From positions 434,001 through 498,000 of the forward strand of contig CAJQUW010006804.1 in the NCBI GenBank assembly GCA_907163375.1: 64,000 bases of DNA. The letters are read 5' to 3'. Numbering within the stretch: position 1 is the stretch's first letter; each line of letters begins with the position of its first letter. Both the position numbers and the translations under genes were made by a program. Of this stretch, positions 47,101 through 57,840 are shown piece by piece. The DNA is from Prostheceraeus crozeri. Its lineage: Eukaryota > Platyhelminthes > Polycladida > Euryleptidae. The notes beneath the pieces are model-generated. The model saw only the letters and a program-made list of their open reading frames with translations, was not told the DNA's origin and ran no database searches.

Positions 47101-47942
47101 ATGAAGTAAGCAAATTGGGAAAGTTTTTCTGAGACATGTATTTCATAAATATTGCATGATGCGATTCGACAGCTAAAAATTCTTAATTTCATAATTTAGA
47201 AATTCAAAAAAAACCTTCATTTATTTATGTAAAATTAAGTACCATCGAATTACAGCGATCGCAAGTCCAGATATATCACGAATAAACTTTTCGCCAATAT
47301 AATGCACATTTTCTCGTCAGGTTTGAGCTAGCATTCTTTGAATTTTAAGAGAGAATAATTTTACACATTATGATAGATCATGGAAGTTATAATTAAACCC
47401 ACGGAAAGATAGCTGGATTTTTTGTCTATTTTTCTGTGTTCATCGGACGGGCAAAGCTTTAATTAAGCAAAAATATTTGAATTGGGCATTTTGCCCCATG
47501 CTTGAGTTAGTTGCAACTGCGTGATTATCACATGATCCATGGTGCAATTGATCATGTTGTTTTAAAGAAAAAAAGTCTTGAAATTTTTAAACAAGCGCTT
47601 TCAAATCAGTGATATTACAATTTTAATGCTTTAATCCGATCAAGTTGTGAACGTAAAGGGCTTATTATCAAATTCCCACGAATATACTTTCTGTTTTTCC
47701 AAAACAAGCTACAAATATGTGCCATGAGGATTTAAAAGAAATATCGATTTCCATTATAATACACTTTTGAGGGAGTAGCCAGAACACATCAAATAGTAAT
47801 AAATATCCATGCTAGCGCAAATTGACACAGATCTTGCCATTCTTGATAGCCCAAATGCATGCCCAAGTAGGTGTTCAATCACGAACACTTTCTTCAATAA
47901 GTAAAAATACGAATACAAGTACTGTATTTGAAAGTATTTAAA
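47101..47942. other. Probable SOX intron sequence
   Basis: AT-rich, no coding signal. By position it should be part of the SOX intron. The upstream exon was not located. Confidence 0.4.
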
Positions 47943-47944
47943 TA

Positions 47945-48370
47945 CAGGGTGTTCAAGCTATTCCTGCCGCTAATACTAAATCAAAAATTCAGGCTGTCCA
48001 GGCCACTAATTCAAAATAAAAATCATTGTGATTGTCATAAATATCTATGACTATGCAATTAAATTTGGATTTCATTTATATTCATTCATATAACGTTAGC
48101 AATCTTGTTTCATTTGATTCTTTGGTTTAATGGTGCACTGTATGAAAATGAAATTATAATGAGATTGCCAAGATTGTTTCGTATGCTATATCTTACGACA
48201 ACTGTGAGCAAGCACGTCGACGTTATGCAGAAGAGTATCATAAAGAAGCACCTCAAAAGCATTTGATTCGAACCTGGTTATGACAAGACACTCATAAAAT
48301 GTTTAATAAATCGAGCAGATTAGAGGCACTGCTCAATCTAAAGTGCAATAAAACATCATTAAGATAGTAA
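47945..48370 (+). mobile_element. 5' fragment of a mariner-like (DUF4817-type) transposon
   Basis: TA followed by CAGGGTGTTCAAGCTATTCC (47945) is a mariner-type terminus, and 200 bp inside it lies a transposase N-terminal helix-turn-helix relic (48152-48283). No inverted counterpart GAACACCCTG was found downstream, so the right part is lost. It lies in the presumed SOX intron or upstream region. Confidence 0.6.
48152..48283 (+). pseudogene. Mariner-like transposase N-terminal HTH relic
   Basis: The frame NYNEIAKIVSYAISYDNCEQ continues ARRRYAEEYHKEAPQKHLIRTWL, then hits TGA. The pattern (I..Y....N...A.R.YAE.Y....P....I...W) is the helix-turn-helix of DUF4817-type mariner-like transposases. 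After the stop a few related codons continue (THKMFNK). No catalytic region is preserved. Confidence 0.6.
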
Positions 48371-51296
48371 ATTCACACTTTGAATGAAAACGGTAGTCAC
48401 TTTGGAATGTAACTCTCTTTCCCTTAAATTAGTTCCAAAATGAATATTCAATGGCTGCGAAACCAATCGTCAGCAGTTGAATAAAAATGTAAATTGTGCA
48501 TTGAAAGGTACAATAGGCTACCGTGAGGATGATAATGTCTCCCAAAAAACGTCATTGTTATCAATTGCACAGGATTACAATGAACAACACTCAACTATAA
48601 TTCATAAAATTACCCACTGCTTAACTTTGAAAGTGTGCGGGGTTAATTTCAGACGATAAATTTTGCATCAACTCGAGGAAGCGTTGTATATGATAATGTC
48701 TTTAGCGCATCCGTGATTTTTGATTCTACATTTTCATCTGAAGTTGATTCAGAGCCTTAAACATTTGATTGCTTCTATCTCCCTATGTTAAGCGCAGAAA
48801 CCTTTTATGCTCAGTAGCCAACTCTATCTATGGGAAGCGGAAGACAGCCTTCATCATTCAACTCTATCTAAAACTTCATCCGCTACACGTGAGCGAACGA
48901 AAATTGTCAACGAGTGGTGGGGTAGGTTCGTGTGGGGCGTCTTTCTGTGGGAATGGTGACCTGGCGCCTTCTGATTCCTTCTCTTCTAAGATGGTGCTGA
49001 AGGTTTAGAGAAAAGCCCAAGAGTACGATGACGGTTGAGAAGTCAACTTGTACTCATTGATACAAATATCAAGCCAAAATCACAGGTAGAAGGTTTGGGT
49101 ATTTATCCATTAACGAATAATTGTCACGTTTGTATCGTGCATTAAGCTTCATTAGAAAATTACTACCAGCACTGAAGCGAATATTTGCAAGAGGATTTCC
49201 GGGACTCAAGTGTGAAAACGAGCTGCAACCTTTTGCAAGCAACAACTCTGTTGTCAGTAGAATGTCAAAATCAAATTTAGGAAGACTTGCGCTTGTTTTA
49301 GTGTTTGCGAAAAATTACTTCATGTTCAATGCTATAGATATTCTCAGTTTAGAATTTTGAAGCAAACACTATAGCATTGGTGTATAGTCTGTTTAACAAC
49401 TTTGTTTAAACAGTTGTTTCAATGTTCCTTTATACCTCAAATCGGCGAAAATGTGTCTCTTTCCCAATTGATTGAAATGATTAATATTGAAGTCAATCCG
49501 TGTTTAATCACAGATTCAGGTACTGTTTCTAAATGTAAATGCCTGCATCATATATTTCAGTTCAATTTGAATGCTTGTACATCATTCCAGTTTTTTACTT
49601 TTCACACAAATGAAAATTTCTCTCTCATGCATCAATGACAGCTTTATCTTTCGATCATTATTATTGAATAAAATTTATAATTCATCATTAGTGAATTTTA
49701 TAGTAAAATATTTAAACTGGATCAACAGAAAATCATTCTCGCAATCTAGAATTAGTGGGTGGATTACCATACTTTGAAGCTGAAACATCTACAGCAGCTA
49801 TATACGGGAGCACTATAGTGCCATGTACGTACAGCACTTTATGTCAATCTGTGTCCAAGGCAGTTACATTAATACTGTCTCTACAATATTCTGTGTCACC
49901 TCTTAAGTAGAGATACATTGCCAGTCGCCGGCGTACTGTCGTCGTTCTAAGCCGATCCAGACTGGAGAATATGCAACATCTTCATAGAAAAGTAATAAGT
50001 CGCCGCCATGCCGTCATCGGTTAACTGTATGCGTCGGTCCAGTCTAGAAATGTTCGAACCAGCTTCATCTCCACTATCTATGCACGGTTTTTTTTCAAGT
50101 TATGTGTTCACTAAACGCGTATGGAAAAATCACAAAGCGCCAAAAATTAAAAGGATGTCGTTTATTTGGTGCTGTCGATATTATCTATAAGAAAACCATT
50201 TTTAATATATTCATATGCGCTGCTTGTGTTTCTGAAATTATCTACTTACTATTAGTTTTTCTTTTAATGTTACTGTTGATCGATGTTGACAAATGCGATT
50301 TGTAGAGTGAAAGGATTGTTATGGAGTGTCACAAGTCAATCGAAAATTTGGAAAGTCCCTTTTATATCATTGTTTATCTCAAGCATTGCCGTAATCTTTT
50401 CGTATTTATCAACCAGAATACAGTGGATACTTGTAAAACAAATTCTAGCACTATCCAGACAGCAAAGCAAGCGCTGCTTCAAAAATATTCGCTATCTGAT
50501 TATCCAGATATCAAAAGTGATCCAATATATTCGTATCTGATTATAGTTGATGAAAACACCCGTATTCACTTAGTTGAAAATCGTTCATATATCGAATTGT
50601 GAGCTGATTATGTTGCTGATTGCAGGCATCTGTCCACGGAATTCCGTGTGTCTGTCTTGGTTCATTTTTGTCTTCAATATCATTTCAAAAAACCGCCGAA
50701 CAGTTTATAGACATCTTTGTGATGGAAACAAAGATACTATCAACGTCATCGAATTCCTCTGACACATAAAATGCTCGCAGAATTTTATGCCCGTATCAGT
50801 TATTAGTCATTCATTAATTTTTACGTCTTACTTGAACGTTTCTCGATTGCAATATTTTGTTTTATAATTTCTACAAAGCAGTTAATCGTCTCATCGTCAA
50901 TAAAAGGATTTTTCTAAGCTTATTAATCATTTGCAAAAGGACTTGTCGCAAGAGAAGGTTTTTACTTCAGTATTTTGCATAATTCATAAAGAATGACTGA
51001 AGACGCGACACAGTGTAATAAAGATCTTCTATACTTAATAATTTATAAATAATAATTCAACTATTTCTCACTCCTCGTCAGACGGGGCAAAATAAAACAT
51101 CGCCGTTAACGCACTTTCACATCAAATCGTAACAGTTTCGATTGAAACATAACGATAAAAGACTGAAACACTACTTACTTCGTTCATATCGATTGATTCA
51201 CCTGAGTTACATTTTGTATTTGACCACTCCTATTTCATGCTCTATTGGTTCAAATACTTTCAAAAAATATTGACAAAGGAAGAGGAAGCCGATTTT
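48371..51296. other. Non-coding DNA, nothing recognised
   Basis: About 2.9 kb without domains. Several 60-95-codon frames around 49.1-50.8 kb have AT-rich chance composition. Confidence 0.4.

Positions 51297-51327
<31 letters not shown>
51297..51327. repeat. (GA)n microsatellite
   Basis: GAGAGA run with one interruption (AAAGAGAGA). Confidence 0.95.
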
Positions 51328-52430
51328 GCAGAAGGACGGAAATGCAAGAATTCATTTCTGTCGTTCAAGTATCAAATTGTCTATAATAAGAATAGTGTAT
51401 AGGTTAAAAATATGTTTTTTTAATCGTTTCTTCAAATTAATTCATGACAACAATGCTGGAATTTGTCTTCATAACGTAAAACAATCGATCATTAGTTTTT
51501 GGAAGATCTTACTTTGTTTTTGTGGCATCGCGTGAAAGGGAATCAGCGAATTGTTAAGCTGAATGCTCAAAACACGAGAGAAAATAGTTTCATAACTATA
51601 AAAAATCAGGTTCCCACAAATAAATCATTTTAATGATTTCTAAATAACTTTGACTTCTAATTGCCATGGATGAAGCTAAAGTTTCCATAGCCCTAGTATG
51701 TCCTATTACATTTCATAAAGAGATCGAAATACGGGAAATCATGAAAATGATCCTTTCCATCAATTCAAAGTCTGTAGAGACAAAAAAACACAATTTAATC
51801 AGCAAAAAACGCATGAAGAGGATTGTGGTCAATGCCTCACTGACACGTGAAGAGGCAACATCACCACTAATTTCTGAAACGAATTAAACTGATTACCACG
51901 AAACGAAAGAAAATTAAATTAATGCAGCAGCAGACATAAATTTCGATAAGTCACGAAAGTTCACCTTGATTTTCCATGTACATTAACTCAAGTTTATCAA
52001 TTTCTACTCAATTTTTCCAACGCATACGAAGCCGACCTTATGAATAAGAAATGATCATTTCTTTTAATCAGAATTGCAAGATTGATGATCTTTCGTGAGT
52101 TATTTTGTCTTACATTACAGTCTTGACTTTGACAATAGAAAATTCTTTGATTTCATCTCACGAGAATAGAGAGGATAGATGAGTTCGCTACCTGCACTAT
52201 GTCATCAGAAGAGGGCTACCGAAATTTCTTGACCTGGTATTCCCACAAAGATGAAACAGCACACGGGATGCAATTGAATATTGCCATCTTATTCCAATTT
52301 TGAAAAATGTTGATGCTGATTATTTTAATTTTGTAAGACGGACAGTTAATAAGCAACAGTTAAAAGTAAGTTCATCTGCTTGATAATTTTTGATTGAAAT
52401 TCATTTCTTGAGTCGCATTTTCTTAGAAGT

Positions 52431-52432
<2 letters not shown>
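51328..52432. other. Non-coding DNA, nothing recognised
   Basis: AT-rich. The 73-codon frame at 51666-51887 (plus) is lysine/isoleucine-rich and has no recognisable domain. Confidence 0.4.
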
Positions 52433-52465
<33 letters not shown>

Positions 52466-52502
52466 ATCTATATATATATATATATATATATATATGGATC
52501 TG
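52433..52502. repeat. Duplicated (TA)n microsatellite
   Basis: Two (TA)n tracts of about 30 bp each are followed by GGATCT (near 52464 and 52496), giving a tandemly doubled unit. The minus-strand frame over it (YIYIYI) is an artefact of the repeat. Confidence 0.95.
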
Positions 52503-53811
52503 TAGGTTTTGAATTTATAAATTGAGATTCGTTCAATTTTTCTACATTTTACAAAATAACTTTCTGAAGAACCAGTCTTAATCATCACACACTCATCAAA
52601 AGAGGCAAGAAACGAGATTCTGAAAGAATCCTCGTTAGAACTTTGCAAGAGCAAATCGTTTGAACAGTATCTCATAGATAATCGTATTTTTGCAGTTTAT
52701 TCAAATTAGATACTAAAAGTAATCCATCCATATAAATACACACGTCGCTTTTCAGAATGAGTACACAAGTGAATAATTTAGTTTGAATTAAATATATTTT
52801 GTTGCATTATCATTCCTTTTTTTCGTATATAATTGTCACATTAAGGCTGAATCAGATAACATCATCAAAACACATGCTACCCGATATCAGTTTACCAATG
52901 AAAGGAACTGTCATGCAAAAGATCTGCGGCAAGTGTATGGGTATTATGAATGGCGGCGTATGTATGTAATATTTCTTTGACTTAATCGTAGGCGTTGGTA
53001 GTAAGATGATAAAGTAATAGGTGAAGTAAAGCCACAACTTGACATCTATTTACACTTGTAGAAGGAAAACAATAAGATTGTATTATAGGTCTGCCTACAC
53101 TGATATGGGTCTTCACAGGTTCTTTATTTGGATCTTTACATTGAATTAAAATGTCATATTTTTCAATTTATACAAGCTGTAAGAATAAGAAGATTAATAA
53201 AAAGTTTATGAAAAAATTACAGAATGAAAATCAAAAATAACATGCTTATATCATCGCTTGTGCATCAGTAAAGGATGCATAACAAATAATACCCAAGAGG
53301 TCAAAAGAGCAGTATATTCAAAACTCGCTTGCGATTTCCAATGTCTTTACATGAACAGAGATGTACTTTCTGGCACCCTCAGAGATTTCTGTCACATGAA
53401 CCGTTGATAATACAAAAATTATGCTATTCAGATCGCATACTTGAACACAGAAAATGATCAGTAGATAATGGAAGTTTAGTCACGTCAGTGGCCACACATC
53501 TTGTTTTCTGAATGCTTTGAGTTCTTTAATCGTATATATTCCAATTACCTCTTCGTTTCTTAAAACTATGCAACCAGAAAAAACTGCAGATATGATGCCT
53601 ACGTTAGTAACACACTTTGTAGCAACATAACAAAGTGTTAACCGTAAAACAAAGTGAGTTAGCTGCTTACCACTTTGTACAAGCAATAATAACATCGTGC
53701 ATGAGCATACACATATACACGTATAGACATGGTCAGACTTTTAACAAGATCGCTTTGATATTTTAGCCCGATTACCTTTCCTGCCGACTTCCAATGACAC
53801 TTTCGGGGCTC
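52503..53811. other. Non-coding DNA, nothing recognised
   Basis: AT-rich, no gene or element ends found. Confidence 0.4.
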
Positions 53812-53878
53812 GATCCCTGGACCGGAAGATCTCTAGGCCAAGCACGCAATTATTGCACCACTCAGGAGTTAAAAGCAT
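53812..53878 (-). mobile_element. tRNA-derived SINE head (minus strand)
   Basis: On the minus strand, CTGAGTGGTGCAATAATTGC is an A-box-like start. About 35 bp later GGGATCGAGCCCCG is a good B-box. It is not a functional tRNA because the stems do not close properly. The body is not delimited. Confidence 0.55.
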
Positions 53879-54810
53879 GAAACTATCCGCTCACATCCTC
53901 AAGTTTAATTGAAAGTATGAAAATTTCGAATATGAATGCAAAGTCAGCCAATCACTTTATCATAGGTTTCATTGCCAAATTCAATGGGTTAAGAGGTCAA
54001 CTGATCCTGCATCGTAAAATATTTTACAGATTTTCAAGAACCACTTCAAAATAATGAAAAAACAAAATTGAAAAAACGTGATGAATTTTCACCGCAAATT
54101 TTGATAATTCATTAAAATCTGTAGACCTCACGCTCTCTCTACACAATCTGAGGTCTTCCGTTGCTCTCACAAATCTCCTTTCCCTGCAGCCGAGTTTTGT
54201 TTGTTCCTAAAACCAAAATCTTTCCGTTCTAGTCATTAAGCCACATCAAGGTGAATTTGGACGGCATGCTCTTTGATTTAGGCGACCCCTACTCGGCTAA
54301 GCACCGCCTTGGCTTCACAGAAACTTGGCCAGCTTCCGTACCGAACAACTAGTGAACGCCACGAATTTCTGCTGATTTTTCAATCCGGTCTTCACTTTAT
54401 TTGAAGAATTATTCGAAATCAAATTCTAACAAATACATGGAAATTTCTGGCATTGTCCATTTGATCATCAGAATTGAAGTAAGTTCGCGATCAAATGTTT
54501 ATCGGTGTGCCATACTTGATTATTCCGATAAAACAACAGTCAGGAAATCCAATAGCAATAGATTTTGACATAACTCAGTGAAAAAACTTCTACACAACTC
54601 CAACACGTTGACCAGTCGGTATCTGTTTCAACGCTGGGAAACAAACATTCAGTTTTTCAATTATAACTCATTGATATTCTGCCGCCATGTAAAGTATCAA
54701 ATTCTTATCCGTTCTTTTATTTGATCGTAAATAATGACTTCTTTACATAGATTCTCATACAACTTTGTTTATCTACTTGACATTTACGAAATTTTATTGC
54801 TGATTTAAAG
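53879..54810. other. Non-coding DNA, nothing recognised
   Basis: No gene is seen. It ends in TTTGAGAATATG (54811-54822), the left target copy of the Penelope-like element. Confidence 0.4.
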
Positions 54811-54923
54811 TTTGAGAATATGTTTCATAGTTCGTCCGTACGGGAGGTTAGTCATAATTGCTTGAAAAAAATAATCGCTCCCTTTGTTTGACGTAAATCT
54901 ATTTAAAAAATTTTCAACAAATC

Positions 54924-54960
54924 ACCCGACGCGTTTCGTCAGTCCGACAGTTTCAAGGGC
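54924..54960 (-). ncRNA. Hammerhead-ribozyme-like motif, copy in inverted arm
   Basis: On the minus strand it reads CTTGAAACTGTCGGACTGAC, then GAAACGCGTCGGGT. It is the same motif as at 57727-57762, with a one-base difference. See that entry. Confidence 0.3.
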
Positions 54961-55031
54961 TTAGTATATGACACAAGTGTTAAAAGGTAGGTTTATATAC
55001 AACAAATCAGTAGTCCAGTCAGGGCAACTCA

Positions 55032-55505
55032 TCATGTCAGCTCATGACGTCTGTTCAATAGCGGCATTTTCGACCCAATGTTACGTGATTCAGCCATCCT
55101 AGTAGTAATCGCCGAGTTTTGCTTGTCCAAAATCTTATAACTAAAATCATCAATGGTCATCACTTCATCGCAATGGTCTAACAAGTTATGATCAGTTAAT
55201 GCACTTTTTGTATCTCGATTCTTTAAACTACGTTGGTGTTCGTTGAATCTAGTTCTGAAAGGTCGACATGTTTGACCTATGTACTTCTTCTGGCAACGAT
55301 TGCAAGAGAATTCATAAACTACATATTTATGCTTACAGTTAAATTTTTTTGGGCCGATTGTCAAGCAAATATTGCAAGTACACTCATTATTAGGTTTTCT
55401 TTTAAATGCTGTTGCTAATTTTTTACCAGGTTTTGATGTGATGCGTACAGGTATACTATACTTATTTTTTACTTTATTGATTTTTCTTAAAAAACTTTCA
55501 CCCAC
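55032..55505 (-). CDS. GIY-YIG endonuclease part of Penelope-like protein (inverted copy)
   Basis: The 157-codon open frame lies in the inverted left arm. It includes a zinc-binding-like linker (CTCNICLTIG...NCKH), then KYVVYEFSCNRCQKKYIGQT with the GIY-YIG core, the conserved arginine helix FRTRFNEHQ, and LTDHNLLDHCD. It is intact here, while the same segment in the plus-strand copy is frameshifted. It has no RT, so it is only a fragment of the retroelement protein. The ATG start is not biological. Confidence 0.85.
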   Translation of the reverse strand: MGESFLRKINKVKNKYSIPVRITSKPGKKLATAFKRKPNNECTCNICLTIGPKKFNCKHKYVVYEFSCNRCQKKYIGQTCRPFRTRFNEHQRSLKNRDTKSALTDHNLLDHCDEVMTIDDFSYKILDKQNSAITTRMAESRNIGSKMPLLNRRHELT

Positions 55506-55529
55506 GTAGTCAAGGGAGAGGAGTAGGGG

Positions 55530-57652
55530 TAACTCATCTCCTCAAAACTATGACAATTGCGATAGTAATCGCTTAACTAATGAAACAAATATTCCGATCC
55601 CTAGTGACATAAATAATTTTTTGAGTAAAGGTCCGAGGTATCGTTTGCCCCATAACATTGATAAAGATTTCGTAAATGATAATGAGATTATGACTAATAG
55701 TTTAGCGTATAAACTGAGATGGTCTCATCACTTCAACAGTAATGATACAAGTAATGACAATAAGCTAAATATACCGTTTGAGAAAAATACGGTTAACTTA
55801 CCACCTCGTATGACAGATGAAAAAGAAGACAATTTGAAATTGTTTGAAATTGAAGCTGAACGTATTTTACGCGAAGAGGCTAAAAATATTAGAAACCGAA
55901 TTAACCGAATTAAACGAAAGACAAATACTTTCCTCAAAAACAATAATTTGGTTATTGTTCCGTCTGATAAGTCGAACCGCATAGTCATAAGTAATGAAAG
56001 CAGTATAACTGAACGTACCGAAAATTTACTTAAAGATACAAAAACCTATAGTCTTCGTAACAAATCAAAAGCATTATCCATTGAAAATCAAGCTAACCGA
56101 TTAGTTCGCGGAAAATGTAGTAAATTACAAAGAATTAATCATGAAAAATTACTGACTTCCGGTAGTCATCCGGCCGCTTTTCAAATTAATATAAAAGATC
56201 ACAAGGAAAAGGTGAATGGATTCTATCCTTTACGCCCAATAGCATCAACAATAAATACCCCTACCCAAAAAGTAGATTGGCTTGCCAGCATTCTATTAAA
56301 TCAATTAGTAAAATTTGTACCATCACATTTGGATAGCACCAATGCATTGATTGAATGTCTTAGAAATAACAACGATAAGTTAAATAACACGGATAATTGC
56401 GTCTTTATCTCCTTAGATGTAATTAATCTGTATCCAAGTATTCCAAATGAAGATGGTCTGAAAGTTGTAGAAGATTTCGCGAGACAATACTGGAGTAGCA
56501 TTGATAATTATGGATTAAATGTTGAGGATTTGATCGATTTTCTTAAATTTATAGCTTACAACTATGAAATAACGTATAACCAAAAAAAATATTTACAAAT
56601 AAAAGGTTGTCCTATGGGAATTAACACATTTTTCCCCGCCGTTTTCCATAATTTATATGAACAACATAGAGAATAAAGCGCTCTATATATTAAAAACAAA
56701 ACATAGTATTGTCCCAACCATCTTTAAAAGATACATTGATGATATCATCATGGGACCATTTCCCAAAAATAAAGATACGATGAAGATAATCCTCGATACT
56801 TTTAACTCTGTAAACAGCGATATTCAATTCACTTCAGAAACCCCCAATACCGATTATCTTGATTTTCTGGACATTAGTATATCCGTTAAAAACAAACTGA
56901 GTTACAAATGGTACAGCAAACTGTGCCATTCAGGCATTAGCTTAAGAAAAGACAGTTGGCTCCCCAACTATGTAAAAGATAATTTTGTTAGTAATAGTTT
57001 TCGGTATGTTGAAGACAGAAGTTCTGATACATTTGATACGTTCAAAGCGCAACAAATTATGAAAAATAGGCTAGAAAGTAATGGGTTCCATGTTGATAAT
57101 GTGGATAGCTATAAAAATGATAAAATTAACGCAAGTAATAACGGAAGAAATAACGACGTTAATCTCTCCCTTGACTACGTGGGTGAAAGTTTTTTAAGAA
57201 AAATCAATAAAGTAAAAAATAAGTATATTATACCTGTACGCATCACATCAAAACTTGATAAAAAATTAGCAACAGCATTTAAAAGAAAACCTAATAATGA
57301 GTGTACTTGCAATATTTGCTTGACAATCGGCCCAAAAAAAATTTAACTGTAAGCATAAATATGTAGTTTATGAATTCTCTTGCAATCGTTGCCAGAAGAA
57401 GTACATAGGTCAAACATGTCGACCTTTCAGAACTAGATTCAACGAACACCAACGTAGTTTAAAGAATCGAGATACAAAAAGTGCATTAACTGAACATAAC
57501 TTGTTAGACCATTGCGATGAAGTGATGACCATTGATGATTTTAGTTATAAGATTTTGGACAAGCAAAACTCGGCGATTACTACTAGGATGGCTGAATCAC
57601 GTAACATTGCGTCGAAAATGCCGCTATTGAACAGACGTCATGAGCTGACATG
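55530..57652 (+). pseudogene. Penelope-like reverse transcriptase–GIY-YIG polyprotein, two frameshifts
   Basis: Counting from codon 55621, RT landmarks are VIVPSDKSNRIVIS (110-124), YPLRPIAST (202-210), the catalytic block FISLDVINLYPSIP with D266, and KGCPMG (328-333). The frame shifts at about 56615 and resumes with MNNIENKALYI and the catalytic FKRYIDDIIMG (YIDD). It then runs through LDYVGESFLRKIN to the zinc-binding linker. A second shift at about 57340, in a run of eight A's, precedes the GIY-YIG domain (KYIGQTCRPF, FRTRFNEHQ), which ends RRHELT at 57652. Coding similarity extends upstream of 55621 to the inverted junction near 55521. RT copies the element RNA and the endonuclease nicks target DNA. 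Both shifts should inactivate this copy. Confidence 0.88.
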
Positions 57653-57726
57653 ATGAGTTGCCCTGACTGGACTACTGATTTGTTGTATATAAACCTGCCT
57701 TTTAACACTTGTGTCATATACTAAGC

Positions 57727-57762
57727 CCTTGAAACTGTCGGACTGACGAAACGCGTCGAGTG
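57727..57762 (+). ncRNA. Hammerhead-ribozyme-like motif in Penelope 3' end
   Basis: The segment has GTC..GGACT..GAC as a possible stem II, followed by GAAA and CGCGTC, like the GAAAC-stem III-GUC half of the minimal hammerheads reported in Penelope-like elements. The expected CTGATGA half is replaced by TTGAAAC(T). The 13.95-kb relic shows the same deviation (TTGACAC(T)). The motif may be an altered or inactive ribozyme. Confidence 0.35.
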
Positions 57763-57840
57763 ATTTGTTGAAAATTTTTTAAATAGATTTACGTCAAACA
57801 AAGGGAGCGATTATTTTTTTCAAGCAATTTTGAGAATATG

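Larger units (their letters stand above)
54823..57828 (+). mobile_element. Penelope-like retroelement (GIY-YIG type) with inverted 3' copy, 12-bp TSD
   Basis: The plus-strand body (about 55521-57828) carries RT and GIY-YIG coding sequence and a 3' UTR. The left part (54856-55520) is an inverted copy of the last ~665 bp (57164-57829), nearly identical. Outside the inverted arm is a unique stretch of about 33 bp (54823-54855), reminiscent of the 34-bp extension described for Penelope. TTTGAGAATATG flanks the whole as a 12-bp duplication (54811-54822 and 57829-57840). Inverted partial copies are a known Penelope insertion form. The RT frame starts at the junction, so the 5' end is truncated. Confidence 0.88.

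Noticed and set aside
52346-52675. 109-codon minus-strand frame with YIYIYI
   Set aside because: It is the translation of the (TA)n microsatellite.
53812-53878. Functional tRNA gene
   Set aside because: Pol III boxes are present but acceptor and anticodon stems do not pair, so it is a SINE head. The same applies to those near 1.0, 34.95 and 41.57 kb.
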